Of a stretch of DNA of 64,000 bases, positions 8,832 to 16,684 are shown piece after piece. The translations under genes and the position numbers were made by a program. A model generated the notes under the pieces. The model ran no database searches. It was not told where the DNA came from and saw nothing but the letters and a program-made list of their open reading frames with translations. Location: contig JACVCO010000002.1 in the NCBI GenBank assembly GCA_016741995.1, positions 186,001 to 250,000 on the forward strand, given 5' to 3'. The DNA comes from Hydrogenophaga sp. (lineage in GTDB: Bacteria; Pseudomonadota; Gammaproteobacteria; Burkholderiales; Burkholderiaceae_C). Position 1 is the stretch's first letter; every line of letters begins with the position of its first letter.

Positions 8832-10040
8832 ATGAAGATCGCGGTGGTGGGGGGCGGGATCGCGGGCCTGGCGTTCGCACTCGGACTGCACCAGCGGGGC
8901 CTGGCCTGCGAGGTCTACGAAGGCGCGCCCGAGATGAAGGAACTCGGCGTGGGCATCACCCTGTTGCCACACGCGATCCGCGAGCTCGACGCCCTGGGCC
9001 TGCTCGGCGAGCTCGAGGCGATCGCGATCGAGAACCGCGAGAGCGTGTTCTTCAACCGCTGGGGCCAGTACGTCTACAGCGAGGCGCGTGGCCGCCACGC
9101 GGGCTACCCGTTGCCCGAGCTGGGCATTCACCGCGGCAAGCTGCATGGGGTGCTCTGGCGCGCGGCGCAGCAGCGGCTTGGCCATGAACGCCTGCACACC
9201 GGCCACCGCTGCGAGCGCATTGAGCCCGGCGATGGCGGCGCCACGCTGCACTTTGACAACGGCACCGCGGTTCATGCTGACGTGGTGGTGGCCTGCGATG
9301 GCGTGAACTCGGTGGTGCGGCGCCATTTCTTCCCCGATGACAAGCTCTGCCATGCCGGCATCAACACCTGGCGCGGTGTCACGGTGCACAAGCCCATCCT
9401 CACCGGCAAGAGCTACATCCGCATCGGCAGCATCGACACCGGCAAGATGGTGATCTATCCCATCGTCGACAACGTCGATGGCCAGGGCAACCAGCTCATC
9501 AACTGGGTGGCCGAGATCCGCGACCCCGCGTCGCGCATGAACGACTGGAACAAGCCCGGGCGGCTCGAAGATTTCCTGCCCGTGTTCGACGCCTGGCGCT
9601 ACGACTGGCTCGACGTGCCCGCGCTCATCGCCGGGGCGCAGCAGGTCTTCGAGTACCCCATGGTCGATAAGGACGCGCTGCCACGCTGGAGTCACGGTCG
9701 TGTCACCTTGATGGGCGACGCCGCCCACCCCATGTACCCGCGCGGCTCCAACGGTTCGGCGCAGGCGCTGATCGACGCCCGCACGCTGGCCGACGAACTG
9801 GCCGACACGCCGGACGATCCCGAAGGCGCGCTGCTGCGCTACCAGGCCGCGCGCCTGCCGGCCACCGCGCGCGTGGTCGAGACCAACCGCACCCTGCCGC
9901 CGGATTTCATCATCATGAAAGCCGATGAGCTGAGTGGCGGCAAGCCTTTCGGGCGCATCGACGACCTCATCAGCCAGGACGAGCTGCGCGCCATCTCCGA
10001 GAACTACAAGCAGATCGCCGGCTTCGCCCTCAAGGCCTGA
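8832..10040 (+). CDS. FAD-dependent monooxygenase, PhzS/aromatic hydroxylase type
   Basis: A 402-residue group A flavoprotein monooxygenase. The Rossmann GxGxxG is VVGGGIAGLAFALGL at residues 5-19, the DG motif is VVACDGVNSVVR, and the GD motif GDAAHPMYPRGSNG starts at residue 295 with Asp296. The MYPRGSNG variant recalls the PhzS branch rather than p-hydroxybenzoate hydroxylase. It should hydroxylate an aromatic acid using NAD(P)H and O2. I prefer the ATG at 8832, with GGAG seven bases before; an alternative ATG at 8814 overlaps the preceding stop. It is probably cotranscribed with the Bug gene under MarR control. The substrate is unknown. Confidence 0.88.
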   Translation: MKIAVVGGGIAGLAFALGLHQRGLACEVYEGAPEMKELGVGITLLPHAIRELDALGLLGELEAIAIENRESVFFNRWGQYVYSEARGRHAGYPLPELGIHRGKLHGVLWRAAQQRLGHERLHTGHRCERIEPGDGGATLHFDNGTAVHADVVVACDGVNSVVRRHFFPDDKLCHAGINTWRGVTVHKPILTGKSYIRIGSIDTGKMVIYPIVDNVDGQGNQLINWVAEIRDPASRMNDWNKPGRLEDFLPVFDAWRYDWLDVPALIAGAQQVFEYPMVDKDALPRWSHGRVTLMGDAAHPMYPRGSNGSAQALIDARTLADELADTPDDPEGALLRYQAARLPATARVVETNRTLPPDFIIMKADELSGGKPFGRIDDLISQDELRAISENYKQIAGFALKA

Positions 10041-10057
10041 GCCGGGCGCTTTTCCGA

Positions 10058-10134
10058 CGGACGTCAGGGTGCATACCGCCCAGCGGGCGGGGGCGGGCCG
10101 CGGAATGTGGCAACGTAAGCAGATGTGACGTCCG
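10058..10134. repeat. Inverted repeat flanking the kinase promoter region
   Basis: CGGACGTCA at 10058-10066 and TGACGTCCG at 10126-10134 are exact inverse complements, 59 bases apart. Each copy contains the palindrome GACGTC. The second copy covers the proposed GTG start of the sensor kinase. It could be a paired operator or chance. Confidence 0.4.
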
Positions 10135-12248
10135 GTCCGGGCGCCATCTTCCACGTGCCCGACAGCCCACCGTCCCTTTCGCCGGTTTCCTGGCCTGCCG
10201 CCCGTGCCTTGTGCACCCGGGTGGCGCTGGCGCTTCTGGTGCTGGCCGCCCTGGCCGGTGCGGCCGAGGCCCGCACCCTGCGCTATGGGGGCGACGAGGC
10301 GTTCGCGCCGTTCGAATCGCTCAACGCCGAGGGCCAACCCGAGGGCTTTCACGTCGATCTGCTGCAGGCCATCGGCGAAGAACTGGGCGCCGAGGTCGAC
10401 ATCGCGCTGCAGCCCTGGCCGGCCACCGTCGAGGCGTTTCGCGCCGGGCGTGTCGATCTGATCGCGATGGTCGACACCACCAGCCGCCGGGCCTACGCGC
10501 GTTTCCTCAAGGGCCATGCGGCGCCCACGCACTCGGTCTACCTGCCGGCCGGGGCCGTGGCGCCGCGCGCGCTGCAGGATTTCCAGGGCGTGCGCCTGGC
10601 CGTGCTTGACACCGAGCCCATGCGCGAGAGCCTGGCGCGCTGGCTCTCGGGCATCAGCGAATCGGCGCTGCGCCAGCCCAACGCCCGGGCGGCCTTGCTG
10701 GCCGTGCAGCGCGGCGAGGCCGACATGGCCTTGCTGCCCTCGTCCTATGGCGATCCCTTGATCACGCAGATGGACGGCCTCGCGGCCGGCGGCACCCGCT
10801 TCGGTCTGCAGACCTACGCCTTCGCCGTGAAGCCGGGCAACGACGCGCTGCGCGCCGAGTTGCAGGCCGTGCTCGACCGCCTCGAAGCCGATGGCCGGCT
10901 GCCGGCCCTGCGCGCGCGCTGGCTCGACGCCGAACCCGTGAGCCTGCAGCGCCAGGCGATCGAGCGCAACCTGCGCGAGCAACAGCGCTGGACCTGGGCG
11001 CTCGCCGTGGGTGTGGCGGTGCTGCTGATCGGGTCGGCGCTGGCCCTGTCCCGCCGCAACCTGGTGGTGGTGCGCGAGCGCGCGCGGCGGCAGAAAGCCG
11101 AACGCTCCCTGCACCAGGTGCAGGAACTGCTGGACCGCACCTTCCACCGCAACCCCGAACCCATGTTCGTGGTGGACCACGCCACCGGCGTGGTGCGCGA
11201 CGCCAACGAGGCCGTGGCCACGCTGCTCGGTGTCGGGCTCGACACGCTTGTCGGCCGGCCGCTGCGCGCGCTGGACCACCATGTCGGCCTCGACGCGCTC
11301 AAGCGCATGGCGCGCGCGATCGACATCCATGGCCTGATCGATGGCCTGCCGGTGGCGCTCACGCGCGCCGATGCCACGCAGCGCGCCTGCCTGGTGAGCG
11401 CGGAGCGCCTGCAGTTGGCCGGTGTCACGGTGGTGCTGTGCATCGTGCGCGACGTCAGCGAGCGCCTCGCGCAGGACGCCGTCTTCCGCCTGGGCTACGA
11501 GCAGTTGTGCGAAGAGACCCAGCAGGCCGAACCCGTTACCGTGCCGCCGGCCGAGGGCACCGCGCCCGCCGACGAGCGCCTGCGCGAGTTCACCCGCGCC
11601 GTGGCGCACGACCTGCGCGCCCCGCTGCTGGCCATCCAGGGTTTCGTGGGCCTGCTGCGCGAGCGGCTGCAACTGGGCCACACGGCCGAAGCGCTGGAGT
11701 ACAGCGAACAGGTGGACAAAGCCACCCGCCGCATGAACGCCATGATCGAGGCCCTGTGCAGCCTGGCGCAGATCGATCAGCGCGCGCCCGTGCGCCTGCC
11801 CATCGACATGCGCGCGCTGGCCGAGGACACCTGGCGCATCGTGCGCGCGGCCGACCCGCAACGCGCGATCGATGTCCGCTTCGATGCGCTGCCCGAGGCG
11901 CAGGGGGACCCCGATCTCGTGGCCCAGGTGTGGCAGAACCTGCTGCACAACGCCTGGAAGTACAGCGCGCGCAACCCCGACGCGCGCGTGCGCGTGGACA
12001 GCTTCGTTGAAGGGGCATGCACCTGGTACCGCATCACCGACAACGGAGCCGGTTTCGACATGGCGCACGCCCGCGGCCTGTTCCAGCCGTTCCGGCGCAT
12101 GCACCCCAAGTCGCAGTTCGAAGGCAGCGGCATCGGCCTGAGCATGGTTCAGCGCATCGTGCGCCACCACGGTGGCGATGTGCGGCTGCGCAGTCAGCTC
12201 GGCGTGGGCACGGTGGCCGAGTTCACGCTCGACCCGCTGCCGCGTTGA
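10125..12248 (+). CDS. Sensor histidine kinase with periplasmic solute-binding domain and PAS domain
   Basis: A 707-residue membrane kinase. After a hydrophobic signal segment (about residues 27-46) comes a family-3 solute-binding domain (LRYGGDEAFAPFESLN...GFHVDLLQAIGEELG to about residue 270), a membrane span near residues 292-310, a PAS domain (about 340-450), a HisKA domain with His495 in FTRAVAHDLRAPLLA, and an HATPase domain (WQNLLHNAWKYS, DNGAGFD, GSGIGLSM). Direct sensing of a small ligand in the periplasm is inferred. The GTG start at 10125 is uncertain because no good ribosome site is seen. A response regulator gene lies tail to tail, 16 bases away, and is a likely partner. Confidence 0.88.
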   Translation: MTSGPGAIFHVPDSPPSLSPVSWPAARALCTRVALALLVLAALAGAAEARTLRYGGDEAFAPFESLNAEGQPEGFHVDLLQAIGEELGAEVDIALQPWPATVEAFRAGRVDLIAMVDTTSRRAYARFLKGHAAPTHSVYLPAGAVAPRALQDFQGVRLAVLDTEPMRESLARWLSGISESALRQPNARAALLAVQRGEADMALLPSSYGDPLITQMDGLAAGGTRFGLQTYAFAVKPGNDALRAELQAVLDRLEADGRLPALRARWLDAEPVSLQRQAIERNLREQQRWTWALAVGVAVLLIGSALALSRRNLVVVRERARRQKAERSLHQVQELLDRTFHRNPEPMFVVDHATGVVRDANEAVATLLGVGLDTLVGRPLRALDHHVGLDALKRMARAIDIHGLIDGLPVALTRADATQRACLVSAERLQLAGVTVVLCIVRDVSERLAQDAVFRLGYEQLCEETQQAEPVTVPPAEGTAPADERLREFTRAVAHDLRAPLLAIQGFVGLLRERLQLGHTAEALEYSEQVDKATRRMNAMIEALCSLAQIDQRAPVRLPIDMRALAEDTWRIVRAADPQRAIDVRFDALPEAQGDPDLVAQVWQNLLHNAWKYSARNPDARVRVDSFVEGACTWYRITDNGAGFDMAHARGLFQPFRRMHPKSQFEGSGIGLSMVQRIVRHHGGDVRLRSQLGVGTVAEFTLDPLPR

Positions 12249-12264
12249 CCGCCGGGGAAGCGGC

Positions 12265-12978
12265 TCAGTCTTCGCCGCTGATGGTGACCAGCAGCTGGAT
12301 CACCTCGGCGCATTCTTCCTGGATGCGCTGGATCGGGTAGATCTCGCTCGCCGGGGCGCCGGGGCGCACCCGCTCGCGCAGCGTCTCGGCCTGCGAAAGA
12401 ATGGCCGACATGCGCTCGAACAGCTCCGAGGTGACCGCGTTCACGTCCACCGGCCCGGCGGCGGGCGGTGCGGCCTCCACCATCGGGGCCGGGGCGGGCC
12501 TGACCGGGGCCGGCGGCACCACCGGCGCAGCCGCCGCGGCGGCCTTGCGAACGGGCAGGGGCCGGTCGTCGAGCTCGATGAGCTCCATCGTTTCGCCGTT
12601 GAGGATCTGCTGCACGCGCAGACGAATCAGGTCGCGGTCGATCGGCTTGGTGAAGAAATCGAGCACGCCGGCGGCGAAGGCGCGCTGGCGGTGACTGGCG
12701 TCGTTGTGCGACGTGACCATCACCACCGCCGTGTGGGCGAGCTGGGGGTTCTCGCGCAGGCGCGCGATCACGCTGTAGCCATCCAGGTCGGGCAGCTCGG
12801 CGTCGATCACCAAGAGGTCGGGCTTGTGCTGGGCGAGTTTGGCCAGGGCGTCGTCACCGCGCACCGCGAAGTGCAGTTGCGCGAAATCGAGCAGGGTGCG
12901 CGCGAGCAGATGCACCATGCCCGGATCGTCGTCGACGATCAGCACCTTGTGGCGTTGTGGCGCCGGGGTTGTGGTCAT
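12265..12978 (-). CDS. Response regulator with receiver domain and non-DNA-binding C-terminus
   Basis: A 237-residue protein. The receiver domain (residues about 11-130) has the acidic pocket VDDD, the phosphoacceptor Asp59 in VIDAELP, the switch Thr in VMVTSHND and the Lys in FFTKPID. A low-complexity Ala/Pro linker (about 145-185) joins it to a short helical C-terminal part ending QEECAEVIQLLVTISGED, which is not a recognised DNA-binding or enzymatic output. It may act by protein interaction. The gene converges on the sensor kinase gene upstream and is divergent from the chemoreceptor gene. Confidence 0.85.
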   Translation of the reverse strand: MTTTPAPQRHKVLIVDDDPGMVHLLARTLLDFAQLHFAVRGDDALAKLAQHKPDLLVIDAELPDLDGYSVIARLRENPQLAHTAVVMVTSHNDASHRQRAFAAGVLDFFTKPIDRDLIRLRVQQILNGETMELIELDDRPLPVRKAAAAAAPVVPPAPVRPAPAPMVEAAPPAAGPVDVNAVTSELFERMSAILSQAETLRERVRPGAPASEIYPIQRIQEECAEVIQLLVTISGED

Positions 12979-13213
12979 GGCGGGGCTCCTGTGGCGGCAA
13001 TGGGGCGGGCGTTTGCATGGCCCTTGTCAGCTAGATCGGACAGCGTCGCGATTTCTTTAGTTCTAGCGTGAACGGTCGGCCCGCCCGCCCGTCGGGCGCG
13101 GTGCCGCGATGTTAGGGAAATGGGCGCGCGCCGCGCCGCTTTTCATATTCCAGACAAGGTTTCCCGCACCGATCATCGTGAGAACCCCGCAAGGGCGATC
13201 CACCTTTCCCGGC

Positions 13214-14755
13214 ATGGCCATGAAGCTCACCCTCAAACTCCCGCTCGCCTTCGCGCTGAGCCTGCTGCTGGTCACGGCGGCCGCGTTGTTCGGCATCCAG
13301 CAACTCAACCGTTCCGTGCACACCTTCGAGACCGACGTGCACCAGAGCCACGAGCGCGCCGCTCAGGTGGCGCGCCTGCTGAGCCAGTTCAAGACCCAGG
13401 TGCAGGAGTGGAAGAACACCCTGCTGCGTGGCAAGGACCCGGCCCAGCTCGACCGTTACTGGAGCGCCTTCGTGCGCGTGGAACAGCAGATGGCCAGCGA
13501 ATCGGCCGGCCTCATCCAGGCGCTGCCCGCCGGCCCCGCACAGGATCTGGTGCGCCAGTTCGCCGACGCGCACGCCACCATGGGCCGCAACTACCGCACG
13601 GCGTTCGAGCAGTTCAAGGCGGCCGGCATGGATCCGGCCGTGGGCGACAAGGCCGTCAGCGGCATGGACCGCGAACCCGCCCGCCTGCTCGATGCCGCGG
13701 TGCAGCGCATTGCCGAGGACAGCGCCACCATCGCCGAACAGGCCAAGGGGCAGGCCCGGCGCGCCACCACGTTGAGCCTGTTGCTCATGGCCCTGGTGTG
13801 CGTGGCCGGTGTGGTGGGCGGCATGCTGTTCAGCCGCGCGATCACGCGCCGCGTCGATCGCGCCGTGGACGTGGCCACCCGCGTGGCCGGCGGCGACCTC
13901 ACCGCGCGCGTGAGCGTGGAAGGCCGCGATGAGGTCGCACAACTGCTCGATGCGTTGCGCACCATGCAGCACCAGCTGGCCCAGGTGGTGGTCGAGGTGC
14001 GCCACAACGCCGAGAGCGTGGCCAGTGCCAGTGCGCAGATCGCCCAGGGCAACCAGGACCTGAGCCAGCGCACCGAACAGCAGGCCAGCGCGCTGCAGGA
14101 AACGGCGGCGTCGATGGAGCAGCTCGGCTCCACCGTGCGACTGAACGCCGACAACGCGCGCCAGGCCAACCAGCTCGCCGCGAGCGCACGCGACCTGGCG
14201 GTGAGTGGTGGTGAGGTGGTCGGCCAGGTCGTGGCCACCATGCAGGGCATTCAGCACAGCAGCCAGAAGATCGCCGACATCATCGGCGTGATCGATGGCA
14301 TCGCGTTCCAGACCAACATCCTGGCGCTCAACGCCGCGGTGGAAGCCGCGCGTGCGGGCGAGCAAGGCCGTGGCTTTGCCGTGGTGGCGGGCGAGGTGCG
14401 CAACCTGGCGCAGCGCAGCGCGCAGGCGGCCAAGGAGATCAAGCACCTCATCGGCAACAGCGTCGAACAGGTGGGCCAGGGCGCGGCGCTGGTGGACCAG
14501 GCCGGTGGCCGCATGGGCGACATCGTCGGCTCGATCCGCCGTGTGTCCGACCTGGTGGGCGAGATCAGCGCCGCCACCACCGAACAGAGCGACGGCGTCA
14601 ACCAGGTCGGCAACGCCGTCACCCAGATGGACCAGGCCACGCAGCAGAACGCGGCCCTGGTCGAGGAAAGCGCGGCCGCGGCCGCCAGCCTCAAGGGCCA
14701 GGCGCAGCGCCTGGTGGATGTGGTGGCGGTGTTCCGCACCGCCGACGCCACCTGA
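13214..14755 (+). CDS. Methyl-accepting chemotaxis protein
   Basis: A 513-residue class I chemoreceptor. TM1 lies at about residues 9-30, a helical periplasmic domain follows (about 31-188, four-helix-bundle-like), then TM2 (about 190-210), HAMP (to about 262) and the signalling coiled coil. The hairpin tip [33 protein letters not shown] is intact in two adjoining parts. The C-terminus ends FRTADAT with no NWETF-type pentapeptide, so CheR/CheB tethering is not expected. The ATG at 13214 (or 13220) immediately precedes the basic-plus-hydrophobic start [11 protein letters not shown]; upstream in-frame sequence looks non-coding. No che genes are nearby. Confidence 0.93.
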   Translation: MAMKLTLKLPLAFALSLLLVTAAALFGIQQLNRSVHTFETDVHQSHERAAQVARLLSQFKTQVQEWKNTLLRGKDPAQLDRYWSAFVRVEQQMASESAGLIQALPAGPAQDLVRQFADAHATMGRNYRTAFEQFKAAGMDPAVGDKAVSGMDREPARLLDAAVQRIAEDSATIAEQAKGQARRATTLSLLLMALVCVAGVVGGMLFSRAITRRVDRAVDVATRVAGGDLTARVSVEGRDEVAQLLDALRTMQHQLAQVVVEVRHNAESVASASAQIAQGNQDLSQRTEQQASALQETAASMEQLGSTVRLNADNARQANQLAASARDLAVSGGEVVGQVVATMQGIQHSSQKIADIIGVIDGIAFQTNILALNAAVEAARAGEQGRGFAVVAGEVRNLAQRSAQAAKEIKHLIGNSVEQVGQGAALVDQAGGRMGDIVGSIRRVSDLVGEISAATTEQSDGVNQVGNAVTQMDQATQQNAALVEESAAAAASLKGQAQRLVDVVAVFRTADAT

Positions 14756-14813
14756 GCCACGCGGCCAGGGCCGCCAAGGCGCATGCCATGATCTGCCCGG
14801 AGGCAGATCGCGC

Positions 14814-16112
14814 ATGCACACGAACCCGGACCCTTGTTCCCACGGCCTGTGGGCGGCCTCGGCGCCCCCCGCACCCGAGGCGCCACCCCTGCAGGGCCAC
14901 CACGTGGTGGACGTCGCCATCGTCGGCGCCGGCTTCACCGGCCTGTCGGCCGCGCTGCACCTGGCCGAAGGGGGCGCTTCGGCGCTCGTGCTCGAGGCCA
15001 TGGACATCGGCTTCGGCGGCTCGGGCCGCAACGTGGGCCTGATCAACGCGGGCATGTGGGTCATGCCCTCGTCGCTGCCCGCGGTGCTGGGCCCCGTGCA
15101 CGGCGAACGCCTGCTCGAGCGCCTGGGCCACGGCCCGTCGGTGGTGTTCGACCTGATCGCGCGCCACGGCATCGCCTGCGAAGCCGAGCGCAACGGCACC
15201 CTGCATTGCGCCGTGGGCCGCGCCGGCTGGCGCGAGATCGGCGCGCGGGCGCGCGAGTGGCAGGCGCTCGGTGCGCCGGTGGAGCTGCTCGATGCCGCCA
15301 CCGCCGCGCGCCTGACCGGCACCTCCGCGTTCACCGGCGCCCTGCTGGATCGGCGCGCCGGCACGCTGCAACCGCTGGCCTATGCGCGCGGCCTGGCGCG
15401 CGCCGCCCAGGCCGCCGGCGCCGCATTGCACGCGCGCTCACCCGTGACAGGGCTGCGCGACGAAGGCACGCACTGGCGGCTCACCACCGCGCAGGGCGCC
15501 ACGGTGGATGCGCGCTGGGTGCTGGTGGCCACCAACGCCTACAGCGCGCCCGATGGCCTGTGGCCGGGGCTGGACAGCGAGATAGTGCACCTGCCGTACT
15601 TCAACCTCGCGACGCGGCCCCTGGGCGAGCGCGAGCGCGCCACCATCCTGCCGCAGCGCCAGGGCGCCTGGGACACGCACCCCGTGCTGTCGTCGTTCCG
15701 GCTCGACGCCGCGGGCCGCCTCATCTTCGGCAGCGTCGGTGCGCTGCACGGCGCAGGCCACGCCATCCACCGCGACTGGGGCCGGCGCGCGCTGGCGCGT
15801 CTGTTCCCGGCGCTGCGCGGCATCGACTTCGAACACGCGTGGTACGGCCACATCGGCATGACCCGCAACGCGCTGCCCCGCCTGCACCGGCTGGCGCGCA
15901 ACACCTGGTCCTTCAGCGGCTACAACGGCCGCGGCATTGCGCCGGGCACCGTGTTCGGCCGCGAACTCGCCCGGCTGGTGCTGGGGCAGCAGGGTGAGGC
16001 CGACATGGCCCTGCCCGTGACACCGGTGCAGGCGGTGCCGTTGCGCCGGGTGCGCGAGGCCGGGTACGAAATCGGCGCGCGGGCGATGCACCTGACGCAC
16101 GCGCGCTGGTGA
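14814..16112 (+). CDS. FAD-dependent oxidoreductase, DAO/PuuB-like
   Basis: A 432-residue flavoenzyme of the D-amino-acid-oxidase superfamily, the group that includes gamma-glutamylputrescine oxidase. The FAD-binding motif is DVAIVGAGFTGLSAALHLAEGG at about residues 29-50, with GFGGSGRNVGLINAG just after, a typical element of this subfamily. The C-terminal motif FSGYNGRGIAPGTVFGRELA also matches. It should oxidise an amine or amino acid with transfer of electrons to O2 or another acceptor. GGAGG lies ten bases before the ATG. The thioredoxin-like gene follows 43 bases downstream on the same strand; no functional link is known. Confidence 0.88.
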   Translation: MHTNPDPCSHGLWAASAPPAPEAPPLQGHHVVDVAIVGAGFTGLSAALHLAEGGASALVLEAMDIGFGGSGRNVGLINAGMWVMPSSLPAVLGPVHGERLLERLGHGPSVVFDLIARHGIACEAERNGTLHCAVGRAGWREIGARAREWQALGAPVELLDAATAARLTGTSAFTGALLDRRAGTLQPLAYARGLARAAQAAGAALHARSPVTGLRDEGTHWRLTTAQGATVDARWVLVATNAYSAPDGLWPGLDSEIVHLPYFNLATRPLGERERATILPQRQGAWDTHPVLSSFRLDAAGRLIFGSVGALHGAGHAIHRDWGRRALARLFPALRGIDFEHAWYGHIGMTRNALPRLHRLARNTWSFSGYNGRGIAPGTVFGRELARLVLGQQGEADMALPVTPVQAVPLRRVREAGYEIGARAMHLTHARW

Positions 16113-16155
16113 ACATCACCATCCGTATTCGCACATTGGAGACAGGAGTTCACGC

Positions 16156-16659
16156 ATGAAACGCAGGTCCTTGATCAAGTCGCTGGGTCTTTCGCCGTGG
16201 GTGGGGGCGCCCTGGGTTCACGCGCAGGCGGAAGTGCCCGTGCCCGCTATCGGGGCCAACGTGGCCCTGCCCGATGTGCCGCTGTTCGACGGCAGCCCCT
16301 TCCGCGCGGCCGATGCCCAGGGCCAGGTGGTGCTCGTCTACTGGTGGGCCAGCTGGTGCCCTTTCTGCGCCGAACAGAGCCCGCTCATGCAGAAGCTCTG
16401 GGACGCCCAGCGCACGCGCGGCCTGAAGATGCTGGGCCTGTCCATCGACCGCGACGCCGGGGCAGCGCGCCGCTACATGGCCCAGCGCGGCTACACCTTC
16501 CCCACCGGCATGGCCACGCCGGACACCGAGCGCGTGCTGCCCCGGCCCAGCAAGGCGCTGCCGATGACCCTGGTGCGCGGCCGCGATGGCCGCGTGGTGA
16601 TGGCCGAGAAGGGCCAGCTGTTCCCCGAGGACGTGGAGCAGATCGCGCGTTTCGTTTGA
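16156..16659 (+). CDS. Periplasmic TlpA/ResA-like thioredoxin
   Basis: A 167-residue exported thiol-disulfide oxidoreductase. A short signal peptide (residues 1-24, KRRSLIKSLGLSPW...HAQA, with twin arginines) precedes a thioredoxin fold with the active site WCPFC, Cys68 and Cys71. The stretch MLGLSIDRDAGAARRYMAQRGYTFP and a cis-proline region near ALPMTLVRGRDG fit TlpA/ResA proteins. It probably keeps a periplasmic partner reduced, such as a cytochrome or copper protein. GGAG lies upstream of the ATG. It converges on the molybdenum hydroxylase large-subunit gene. Confidence 0.88.
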   Translation: MKRRSLIKSLGLSPWVGAPWVHAQAEVPVPAIGANVALPDVPLFDGSPFRAADAQGQVVLVYWWASWCPFCAEQSPLMQKLWDAQRTRGLKMLGLSIDRDAGAARRYMAQRGYTFPTGMATPDTERVLPRPSKALPMTLVRGRDGRVVMAEKGQLFPEDVEQIARFV

Positions 16660-16684
16660 CGCGCGCGACCCGCTGCGCACCGGG

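Noticed and set aside
8463..12170. A very long open frame on the minus strand across the Bug, monooxygenase and kinase genes
   Set aside because: It is antisense to three genes with clear motifs. High GC content creates long stop-free frames, and its translation is His/Gln/Arg-rich with no recognisable domain.
12979..13213. An RNA gene or riboswitch in the gap between the response regulator and chemoreceptor genes
   Set aside because: No stable structure or known motif was seen; it appears to be a plain divergent promoter region.
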